DNA of 64,000 nucleotides, taken from the NCBI RefSeq assembly GCF_019059575.1, contig NW_024881538.1, positions 682,001-746,000 on the forward strand, read 5' to 3'. The position numbers were made by a program, and so were the translations under genes. Shown in pieces: positions 40,752 through 51,200 of the stretch; within the stretch, counting starts at the first letter, position 1, and the number at the start of each line of letters is the position of its first letter. The notes under the pieces are model-generated. The model was given only the letters and a program-made list of their open reading frames with translations. It did no database searches and had not been told where the DNA came from. This stretch comes from Amphibalanus amphitrite (taxonomy: Eukaryota > Arthropoda > Thecostraca > Balanomorpha > Balanidae).

Positions 40752-41579
40752 ATTTGAATCACTTGTTTGATTATTGGGTCTTTAGGGTGCGCCGACTCCT
40801 GAGGTCATTTTGCGCCCAAAATTTGAATCACTGCAGTAGGCATGTGTAAAGACCTTTAGGCATCAAATGCCTACACCGGACTTCCCTGGTAAGTCTCATT
40901 TGGGTTTTTGACTGCGTTCTCGGTGGGAGGCAACCGATGCCTAGAAAATCGAACAAAATGAATAAAATACCAATAAACCACTAATTTCACCCATTTCCGC
41001 CAGGCGACTCAGCAAGAGGCGCACCAATAACGACGAGGGGAGGCCGTTAAAGGGACGGGACAGGGCCCGGGGAAGTCGCCTCGCGTGTCAGTGCGGATGA
41101 ATGACTTGGCTGGAGAACAGATGAGGCAGAAGCCGGGCCGGCGTTGTTGGCAGCTCTCACAGCCCCTGGGTATTTGGCGTTGGCGAATGATAGTTGAAGT
41201 AAAACAGCACGAAGACTGGTGCTAAAATAAAGTTCGTTTAATTTTTGAATGCAAAACTGCCTACTTGTGATTTTTTTTAGCAAATATGGTAAAAATATCA
41301 CACCCCAGTTTCTCAATGAGCAAACACTATTCTGTAGGTTTATAGTCTGACATTCCTATATGTATAGCACGCCGCTACTCACTCGTTTCCTAACAGAAGC
41401 TTCTTTCTAACTTCACCAGAGAAGAAGCATTATCAAAGTAACTTTTATTAAAAGACTGCCCGCAGACATACAATGTTCGCAGGTCTCTGTCATATTGAAC
41501 GTTTAAATTCAAGTTCATCAAACAGCTTTACTCAACTGCTGTCGGGAGCCGAAAGAACTGCCGATTAATCGCCCCTAAT
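40752..41579. other. Intergenic
   Basis: About 830 bp with nothing recognised. Confidence 0.5.
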
Positions 41580-42573
41580 TAGGGTAGAGTGGGGCAAAGC
41601 GCCCACCCTAACTTTCCAGCCCCAGTATCTCTTTATCTTACAAATTTGAAAGACAACTAGGTAGCTGATCTGGTAGCTCATTACCTTGGCTTTCTTCGAA
41701 TAACACATCAGAAACAAGTGGCAAGCATGGTTTTTGAGATATGCCATCCGAATTGAGAGGACTACAAATCGGGCGTTTTGCCCCACCCATGGGGCATAAC
41801 GCTCATATGAGTGGGGCATAACGCCCAGTCCTGAACGTTTCATTACACGCTCGGTACTCTGACAAAAGAATGCAGTATTTATCCATTCTCATTTCGTTTG
41901 ACTTTAAATCAATAGATTACACCACCAAACACATCTTGAACACCGTTGTTACCACCCCACTCCTCATTCAGTCAACGGGCTGTCACCGCCTTAAAGAGCG
42001 GAGATTAGTTCGTGCGAATAAATTGTTCCAGGCGATACTAACCAGTATATTGCATATTTCATAAGAATCCTGAGCAGTAGAAACGTATCCCGACACTCAC
42101 TTTCAGCCAAAAATGTTCGCAAATACCCGTACTGTATAACTCCCATTAGGGGTAAAACGCCCATGATGGGCGTTTTGTCCCACACCAAAGTGGGCGTATT
42201 ACCCCAACAGCACATTCAAAACGAAGTCCACCAAAATTAAGCGTGTGACGATTGTGTTGCAAACCAGTAAATGCTCAAAACGTAGCTTAAATCCGCAGGT
42301 TCTGCGTAGCTAAATTTCATTGCCTACTTTAATCTCTGTCAGACAAAGTTTTAGTAGTATGAAAACATGTAATATCTAAAAATTGTCTGAAATAAACTAA
42401 TCTTTATCTTACGTCCAGAACAACCCACTTGTAGATCCGAAAAAGGGGGCAAAAGTAGATTCCTGCTCGTTCTTGAAAATGGCTATCGAGAATTCTTCGA
42501 AAAGTCGAGCACTTCATAAAAAAGAGGGGTGGGCGTTTGACCCGCCCTGGGCCCTTTGCCCCACTCTACCCTA
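41580..42573. mobile_element. TA-flanked MITE, gggtagagtggggcaaag ends (element A)
   Basis: 990 bp between TA at 41580-81 and 42572-73. The ends gggtagagtggggcaaag and its complement are inverted. Inside are further copies of a palindromic gggcgttttgcccc-type motif (41770, 42140-42200). TA duplication is usual for Tc1/mariner-type elements. No coding capacity. Confidence 0.75.
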
Positions 42574-42699
42574 TGCATAAATGCAATATAAATATATTTT
42601 TATTGTGTTTAACCTAAATACATAATTTCATATTTTTGTGTCTTAGTGTAATGTCATATTATCATGTTACAATATATAAAGTATGAATGCAAAGGCGCA

Positions 42700-43920
42700 T
42701 AGGGGAAGGAGGGTGAATTGCGCCACCTTAAAGAAAAACGCTAATTGTAAGAAAACCACTGGAGATATAAGCATGCATTGGTGACCATTTCAAAGAGGAA
42801 CTCATTGGCTACGATTTAAGAGCCTCCCGATCAATTAAGAATGTTTCGTTTGCGTCTGACAGCTGCTTTTTCAGCAACATGTAAAAGGGCGCATTTGCCA
42901 ACAACTGCTGTAAATTGCGCCAGGGGGATGGCGCAATTAGAACCCAATTGCGCCCTATACTTTAACATGGCTAAGCGAATGAGGCGGAATGCATACACCC
43001 CGGCAGTCTAATGTCATTGCGGCTTACTTTAACATTCATAATGTTATTCACGCTGGTTAAATAATAAATGTAGGTGTAAATCGCGATGTTTTTTTGCCCA
43101 GGTAGATAACTTTACATGTGTTCGTACGCTTGTTAAAGTGTAACGAAAACGTTTACTGTAACCGACTAGATATATGTGAACGTATGCGCCTATACGGTTA
43201 TATTTCCAATCCTTTCTCTCAAAATTAATAATTTTTTTGGTTTCGACAGTTTTATGACATCAGTTTTTACTTTTTTATCATAGCTGTCACCTCTCACGCC
43301 TGAGTCCATGTTTAAAATGTCGTATTTTGTCAATTACACAAGTTCGTAGCCTAAATGGCAGCTGCATTATAAGTTTGACGAGAGAAATAATTTGCGGACT
43401 GACGACAGCGGGTTGCTCCCCTGCCTGACATTACCTAAACTCCTTCTTTATTGCAATCAGTTAATGATGCATTCATGCTGTCGTGATATACAATAGCTAC
43501 ACCATTATTCTAATTGCGCCCCCCTGGCGCAATTGCCATGGGCGCAATTAAAATTGAGGTACTTTTTAATAAAAGCGTGGAAGTTACCATAAAGATGTTG
43601 AAGGAAATTAACTGTTTTAGTGAAATATAATGAAAAAGGGTTTTCTTTCTAAATATCACTCTGAAAATCAAACAAATATCACACATTTTTATAGCCAACG
43701 GTTCAAAACACTGCAAAAAAGCTAAGAAAACGCCAAAACATCTTTGATGGCGTAATGAGCCTTGCTGATTGGCTTCATCGGGGAGCTTGGGCCATAAAAG
43801 GAACTATCCAGTGGGGAAAATAATGTTTTCGAACACAAAATTCAAAACATGCCATTGAATTCGTGGGAATGTTGGTGGGCGCAATTGGTAAGGAGGGCGC
43901 AATACACCCACTTTCCCCTA
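42700..43920. mobile_element. TA-flanked MITE, ggggaaggagggtgaattgc ends (element B)
   Basis: 1217 bp between TA at 42700-01 and 43919-20. The inverted ends are ggggaaggagggtgaattgc (left) and the complement of the right end (ggggaaagtgggtgtattgc). The motif gcgcaattg and its complement recur inside (42900-42955, 43515-43550, 43875-43905). No coding capacity. Confidence 0.75.
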
Positions 43921-43955
43921 CATATATCTTGCAAAAAGGTTGCATTCCTGTTTCC

Positions 43956-44000
43956 TACTGAAGATACCGAAATATATGCAATATTTCGGTATCTTCAGTA
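43956..44000. repeat. Perfect 20-bp-stem hairpin
   Basis: tactgaagataccgaaatat, loop atgca, then the exact complement. Short and sharp; no known identity. Confidence 0.85.
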
Positions 44001-44030
44001 TCGCTATCAATGTGATATTTGTGCTCTTCG

Positions 44031-44392
44031 TGCCTCGTGGCCAAGTGGATAAAAGCGCCGGAATTCGACGCTTAGTCGATGGTGAGAGCCCGGTTCAAGC
44101 CCCAGCAATGACTTGGCTGCCAGCAATGAGGGCGGCCAGCAATTAGCTCCTACGTGTAATGGCGTGCGTGTCTGTGGCAGGGGCCGCACAGAGGCCAGGT
44201 AACGTGAGTGAGCAGAGGGGGCCGTGTCCAGTTGTGAGGGCACGTTAAACGTTCGGACTAAATTCTGCCATACAACTGGAATTGCGCGATCGGGTGGTGG
44301 GGTCAGGGTCAGCTCAACAAGCTATGCTTAGTGCGGGCTCTGATTCCTCAAATCCTCCCATTCAACCATTCGGACTAAATTAAAAAAAAAAA
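44031..44392 (+). mobile_element. tRNA-derived SINE with poly-A tail
   Basis: An A-box-like tggccaagtgg (44038-44048) and a B-box-like ggttcaagccc (44092-44102) are 43 bp apart, as in an RNA polymerase III type 2 promoter. The spacing suggests a tRNA with a long variable arm. A tRNA-unrelated body follows, with the phrase ttcggactaaatt occurring twice (about 44252 and 44369), then an A-run at 44382-44392. Total about 360 bp. No clear target duplication was found. Confidence 0.7.
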
Positions 44393-44403
44393 TCAGCTAA
44401 TTC

Positions 44404-45591
44404 TTAACCCGCGACCCAGTGGCGGTCTCAGCCAATTTCGCCCTAGTGGAGGGAGGGGGGGGGCATATGTTACCACCCACCTCTAACTCAAAAACTAAGA
44501 GGGCTAGAAAGACGCGATAAAAAGCGAACGACAGCTCTCAATGCGTACGTTTGAAAGTATTTCTGTCATTTTTCATCTTAGAGCAATATTAGGGTCACTG
44601 GAGGTCATCAAAGGTCAAAATTTGCCAAACGTCATTATATTTTTAAGAAAACATGCATTTATCTCAGGAACTATGATAGCTAGAAAAATGCATGGAAAGC
44701 AATCGATAGCTCTTGAACTCTTCTTTCGATAAGGTCATCATCAAAATTGATATCAGGTCAACGGTTTAGCCTCCAGAGAGCAAAAACTCCAAAAATAGCT
44801 GCTTTTACGAAAAGTGTTTTTCGACAATAACTTTTGACTAAAAAAGGCCACGACATTTCTATTGCCAGAATCATGTTCCATTCGCCGAGACGCATCGAAT
44901 GAACTATAATTTGACCTTGAAAACTTCAACTTGAAAATTTGACCTCAGGTCAAGGTCATGACCTGACCGGAAAAGGTCATGTTGCATATCAGTCGATGCG
45001 TCTCGGCAAGACAAACACAATGAGACCATCCCCAGCGTTCTATCTCTTTCCAATCGAAAGTTATTGGCAAAAATCTGTTTGTAGCCTCAAATGACCTCGG
45101 ATGACCTTTCTAGAGGCTATCAGCAAAAAAGACACCTTGGTCGTCACGGGTGGTCCAAATCATTGTGATTCTGAAATATTTGGACTGTTCCTATGCGTAC
45201 ACACGGATCTAGAGGCATTTTCATTTTTCTCCATTGACTTATAATGGAAAGGTCACGTCACTGACCTGATCTTAGGTCACGGATATAAAAAATCCGAGAT
45301 ATACAAATTGTAGGCGCCCATAACATCACGCAATCCACCAAGTTTAAAACCTCTCTGACAAACACTGCAAGCTGGACATGATTGCAAACTTTTTTAGGCT
45401 TGGTCAGTTAACTTGACCTGGTGACCTGACCTGACATGACCTGGGGTCAAAAATTTCACACGTTGTCCAAAATTGATGTACCAAAAGCTACCCCAAGCGG
45501 CGCGGCGCTACGCGCCGCGGTTTTTATTTACACGCAAAAAACGCGACAGGGTGGTAACATATGCCCCCCCCCACACTGGGGCGAAGGTTAA
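44404..45591. mobile_element. TTAA-flanked foldback MITE-like element (copy 2)
   Basis: 1188 bp between TTAA at 44404-07 and 45588-91. The subterminal inverted repeats include gggggcatatgttaccaccc and its complement. The interior shares with the 5.9-kb element the phrases ccattgacttataatgg, ccgagatatacaaattgtag and gcggcgctacgcgccgcggt, plus many aggtca half-sites. The ends have diverged from copy 1. It directly follows the poly-A of the SINE. Confidence 0.75.
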
Positions 45592-46269
45592 TCATAACGT
45601 TTTCATTTCCTAGATCATAGTACTTTTGAAATAAAACATTTAAGCGCACGTTTATATGACTAACAGCTCAAAACAGTGAAAAGTAATTAGGCATTGCATA
45701 ATGTGAGCCGTGCTTCCGAAACCAAAATATTGAACTTGCACATGGTTTGGGAAGATTGCTAGTGCGGGCATGCATTTGGTAAGGGGCGCAAAATCCCCCT
45801 ACACGTGTGATCAGTTTTATGAAAACAATTTGTATCCATTCTTTGTGATATCACAAATATCATTCGATGTGTAACCTCAATAAATGTGTTTAGAATGTTC
45901 ATTCAAAAACAAGCATTGGAATAATATTGTAGTTAGCTCACTGACACTGCCGACCGACGGAGTCTAGTGTATGTAAAATCAGCAGAGGTCAAGGAGCTGC
46001 TGCAGCCGCGCCGGCCACTGTGTCAAGGCGACTGCATGCGGCAGTTAGGTAACCGATTCTCAGTAGAGTGACCGCGCCTAATCCGCTTACTCGAGTGAAA
46101 TCCCCAGTCGAAGTGTTGCGAAATTCCCAGAAAACTCTCCGCAGGGAATAGGAGGTACGGAATCGTCTCAGAGTGATGTGAGGACAGTCGTATCGAAAGG
46201 GTTATGCACATATAGACCTCTACGAGTAGTCTGCAGGTGGTTAGTCAAAGGTAGACAGGTGAGAAGGTC
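45592..46269. other. Intergenic
   Basis: No feature recognised. Confidence 0.5.
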
Positions 46270-46783
46270 TAAAGGCCGTGTTACACTGCCGAATTTTGGT
46301 CACGACCCTGTCGCCGAATCACGTCGTGTAGGAAATCGGCGAACAGTTCAACGACAGAGGCGAACAGTTCGCCGACAGAGCCCGATTTGCAGAAAACGGG
46401 TGGGGGCCCCCCTAATCGTGCGCGGGTCAAAGCTGATCCATGATTCGGCGAACATCGCGAATGAATGGCGAATCTGTTGCGAATAGTCGGCGATACCTTG
46501 GCAACAAGTCGGCGCACGCAGCGACATGTCGGCGGCGACTCGGCAACTGTTTGGCGATCATGTTCGTTTATTATAAGTTCGGCGAACGGCCACGAAATTT
46601 TCATTTTTCATGAAATATTCGTGGTGGTCGTGACGAACCGTAAAAGTCGCGCGGTGGACACCGACTGGTCTGCGAAATGCCAAGACATTGGAGGAAAGAT
46701 CCCGAATCGGTCCGCGACATAGGATGACTTGCATATTCGTGCACATTCGTGTACCAAAATTCGGCAGTGTAACAAGGGCTTAA
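46270..46783. mobile_element. TAA-flanked MITE (Harbinger-like)
   Basis: 508 bp (46273-46780) flanked by TAA on both sides. The ends aggccgtgttacactgccga and its complement run for about 28 bp with two or three differences. A 3-bp TAA/TTA duplication and this end type fit PIF/Harbinger MITEs. The interior is full of tcggcga-type repeats and has no gene. Confidence 0.75.
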
Positions 46784-46883
46784 GATGTGATCTAATGATT
46801 CGCATGCCTATGATATGTCGTACCTATATGTAGAACGGCCATGTCACCTCCAAATAGGTATTATCCGCAAGAGGTTTTTGATT

Positions 46884-47725
46884 ACGAGCGAGCGAGCGCA
46901 GCGAGCGAAGTTAGTCTTTTCAATATAACGGAAAAATCTCAGTATGAGCGGCCCGGCCCGGCCCGGCCCGGCCTGTAACGCTTTTGAGAGGCTTATATCT
47001 CAGCAACCGCTGGACCGAATGGCCTGCGGTCTTTTTTGCTGGGTAGCCCCTTCCCTTCTACCCCGTAATTGACTACTTTTGATACATCTCAGTGACCGCC
47101 GTGGCACGTGCCACGTGAAAAGTCAAGGGTGTTCAAGCAGTTTTGCAAAAGTAATGATTTTGAGAGGCCCATATCTCAGCAGCGGCTTGAGCGATTGTCT
47201 TGCGGTCATTTTTATAGGGTAGCTGCATCCCTTCTACCAAAGGTCGGATACTCTTCATCTATGTGAGTGACCCCCACTGCACGTGCAAAATACAACAATA
47301 AGAGGTGCCAAATTTGTTCCCATTTCAGTAACTCAGTAATTACTGGGGCAATTTCGCTGAAACTTGGCATACAGGTAGGCACCCACCAGGCAATGCATTC
47401 CCATGTGTTGTGGTTAGGGTGCTACTGCACGTGCGCACGTGCAGGGGGCGTTTCCAGATCTCGAGAACGGTTGGGCCGATTGCGCTCAAATTTGGTACAC
47501 GGTTGGGGACCGGTTAGTAGGGTGCCGTGCAAAAGTCATTTTGGACCCCGTTTGCACGTGCGCACGTGCAGAATGCCGCTTCCAGATCTCAGGAACGGCT
47601 GGGCCGATTGCGTTCAAATTTGGTACACCGCTAGCGACCGGTTAGAAGGGTGCTTTGCACAAGCCCGTTGGAAGTACCCTCTCGCCCTTCTGCACGTGCA
47701 GGGCTCACTATCTCGCTCGCTCGTT
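46884..47725. repeat. ~130-bp tandem repeat with CACGTG ends, bounded by acgagcgagcgag inverted ends
   Basis: About five degenerate units of 122-177 bp end near 47118, 47290, 47444, 47572 and 47702, each with gcacgtgc (the first with cacgtgccacgtg). The core of each is atctcag-aacgg-tgg-ccgattg followed by caaatttggtac. The block is bounded by acgagcgagcgagc (46884) and ctcgctcgctcgt (47712-47724). A short ggcccggcccggcccggcc run lies at about 46952. It reads like one dispersed repeat element. Confidence 0.7.
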
Positions 47726-48064
47726 CTTCGCCCAAAAGGCGTTTTACTGGTATTATTCGTGGACAAAACATCAATGTCGATCAACTGCATAAACTTGCTT
47801 TGGGACGTCGGAATTGGAGTACTACATACCTAGGTACTCGGTAGCATGCCATAGCCTTTTCTCCAAAATACATTCCGCTGGGCTGCATGTTGATGTTGTG
47901 TTCGTTCCACTCAAAACACAGATTCATTTTCCGGGAACTGGCGCGTCGCGGGGCCGTCTGCGTCGCGAATCAAGGTCCGGTGACGTCACAGACAAACACA
48001 TGACGTCACCAGTGCCGGTGAAAGGATCCCGCAGCGGTCGCGCACAGGCAGGGTCACCCTCGTG

Positions 48065-48198
48065 CAGCTGCTGGTCGCTCGCGGTCGCCCAGTAGCTCTC
48101 AGTCTGCTGATCGCTCGCGGTCGCTCAGCAGCTCTGCAGTCAGTCTGGTGATCGCTCGCGGTCGCTCAGTAGCTCTCAGTGTGCTGATCGCGGTCACC
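48065..48198 (+). repeat. ~40-bp minisatellite in the 5' UTR of the defensin-like gene
   Basis: Three full units and one partial unit of ctggtcgctcgcggtcgctc plus agtagctctcagt, running to within a few bases of the start codon at 48199. It very likely lies in the transcribed leader, but no transcription start can be read. Confidence 0.75.
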
Positions 48199-48280
48199 AT
48201 GAAGGCTCGCTCGTCGGCGCTGCTGCTGCCCCTCCTGCTGGTCCTGCTGACAACTGCAGTCGGCGGATTCCCTAAGCACG
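48199..48280 (+). CDS. Exon 1: signal peptide
   Basis: Starts at gtcaccATG and ends in phase 1 at donor gtcagt. Confidence 0.82.
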
Positions 48281-51200
48281 GTCAGTCTTTGCGTTCTCTA
48301 CAGAACCTTCCGCTCAATTTATTCATTGGTATTTGGTTTTCAGACTTAAGCTGTTGTTCCTCTCATGCATATGCACATGTCTTGGCCTTTTTATGATCTA
48401 GGTAGATACTTGTGAGTTGTGACATTGCATGAAGTTCTTGTGCGCTTTATGTCAACATAAGATAGATAATAGTTTTTGCGGGTCTTTACGTGAAACCATC
48501 TTATTTGATCCTGCATGTTGAGTCGTTACCGCACCATTCAGCCCCATGCTTTAGCACCTGTACGCGCCTAGTGTAGGCTGTGGTTATATTGCTTAAATCT
48601 CGGGCAGGCATCAATCCAACAAATTCAAACACTTCAACCGACGGAAAAGGATTAGGTGCAACATTCATCAATCGTTATATAAGCTCATGGGTGTCGTTTT
48701 GGTATTTACCTGAGCTGAGCGTAGGGTAGACCGGGGCAAGTCGCCCCGCCGAGGTAAAACGCCTCACCGATGTTTCTCGGAACTGGCAGGGTTCTGGGGA
48801 AACATCATCTCTTCTATAAAACGTGCACTATATGATCATTATATGAGCAGACTGGAAAGAAATTGTGATGACTATTTCGGGAGATATAGCCAAAAATGTG
48901 TTTTTTGAGTGATTTTTATGTTTTGTTGTCAGATTATGAATCATGGCGTTCTTTTATGGTCCACATTAGGTTAATTAACGACTTTTATGTATTTTGAGCA
49001 ACTATTGTCTAACGCTTATCATGCCGGGTTGGTTCGTGTTAAATTATGTCTTACTGGAGTGCAAGGCGTTGTTCTCTGACCGAACTACGTGATGGGGTAA
49101 AACGCCCCAGTAGGTCGCGGGGCAAAAAGCCCCTGGGGCGTTTTACCTCTTGTGTTGTTGGGGCTACCCACTTTCTAATGTTCGATAGCTGGCGAACAGT
49201 AAGTTTCTATGCCTTTATGTGTATTTTTCTCAGCAACTGGATGGCAAAGGAAGTATTTTGTTAACATTTGCATTGCAATAATTTATTATTTGGTCTTATG
49301 AGGTAGGTGAAAAACCTGCTCATACAACAGTGTCATATGCTGAGCACCTGACAGGATGGAATGTGCTAGCTTCAGTGCCGTGCCTCCAGAGGTCTAACGG
49401 ACCTCTCACATAAGATTTAGCCAACTACCATGTTAAATCTTTAATCTAAGGTATGGGGCTACTTGCCCCAGGCCGTGGGGCGTTTTGCCCTGGGGTTGGG
49501 GCAAAATGCCCCATTTGCAGTTGCTTCACAAATCACTTCCTAGCTTGGAGTCCGATCATAAGTGAATCAATTTGAGGGGTGCAATTTAAAGTAAAATGTC
49601 CAAAGAACGCATTGAGCACAAATTTGGCCTTTCAGGTGATGTGGGACAAAATTTATGTAGCAAAATAAATTATCTGGGGCGTCTTGCCCCAGGCTACCCT
49701 ATACCTAAGCTCGGTAGGGCCCGTGCCCTACCAATAATTACCTACATAATTTTAACATTTACCCTATGGGGCTGCATGGTAAAAATGGCTTTGGTTTCCT
49801 AAAATTAAACATTAGAGCCGTATACCAATAAATAATGATTATGTAGGTAAGGACATATTTGTGTTAGGAGGTTATCGGTGGAGCCAACGAATGACTAAAT
49901 GAAATTACTTTTATTGACGTTTCGGTTCCAAGCAACCTTCGTCAGAATTACAAGTTAAAATGTAAGCATACGTATCAAAATGATGCGTATCATTAAAATA
50001 CGTATGTATTGTTTATAAAATACGTATCATTAAAATACGTATCATTAGATTAAATAGTATATATCAAAAATCAATATTCGTATCATTTTGATACGTATAC
50101 CTATAAATTGTAATTCTGAAAAGGTTGCTTGGAACCGAAACGTCAATAAAACTAAAAGTAATTTTATTTAGTTATTTGTTGGCTCCACGGATAACCTCAT
50201 AATAGGTATGTACCAATAAATATTGGAAAGTGACACCCGTGTGTAGGCTATTAGGCATATGCAACTCAGTGTTTGCTTAAATGTCGCATAAAGGCTTAGC
50301 TGCCGTAACTGCTCGGAATGTGATTCAGATTCGGTCATAGTAATAGTCCAAATTTGAAATAAACATCCTCAAATCAGGAAGTGGTGGCCAACAAGAACGG
50401 ATAATATTGCTGTTTTTATCTATTTATTTAGTATGTTATAGTAATACCTATGACTAAATAACGACTCGTCTGTCAGGTACAAGGAAATTATCTGCAGGCA
50501 AGCCTGAAGGCGCTGCAAAGTCAGCTCCTGAGCCGGAGCCTTCACCAGAGCCAGAGTCGGCCTCGGAGCCGGAGCCGACGCCGGAGCCTTCCACAGAACC
50601 GGCGCCAGAGCCTTCAGCCGAGCCGGAGCCTGAGCCTTCCACAGAACCGGCGCCAGAGCCTTCAGCCGAGCCGGAGCCTTCCTCGGAGCCTGAACCTTCC
50701 TCAGAACCGGCGCCAGAGCCTTCACCCGAGCCGGAGCCGACGCCGGAGCCTGAGCCTTCCCCGGAGGCCCGCCAGGCTCCGAAGCAGCGGTCTATCCCGG
50801 AACAGCCGTCTACCACGGAACAGGCTCTAGAGCAGCCAACCATCCCGGAGAAGCCAGTCATTCCGAAGCAGGCTCCGGAGCAGCCTCCCGCACCGGAGCA
50901 GCCAGCTACCCCGGAGCAGCCGCTCGCCCCGGCTGGAGACCCGCTGGACGATGCGGTGGTGATCGCTCCCCCTACCAATGCGGCCGAGTGTCTCCAGGCC
51001 GGCGGGGAGTGCATCCCGGCGGACCAGTGTCCCAACGCCGAGAACAGGTGGAACCAGCCGTTCGAGGGCATCTGTGACAAAGAGGGCTACGAGTGCTGCT
51101 TCAAAGGTCAGTGCCGCCCTGGATTCTGTAGATATGTGCTACCCTCGGTGATTCAGCGTGGCGAAAATCATAATTGCGATTTTCTTCTGCACACGCAAAA

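Noticed and set aside
50454-51080. 208-codon minus-strand Gly/Ser-rich frame
   Set aside because: Antisense shadow of the Pro/Glu-rich exon, which has splice sites, phase and cysteine domains in its favour.
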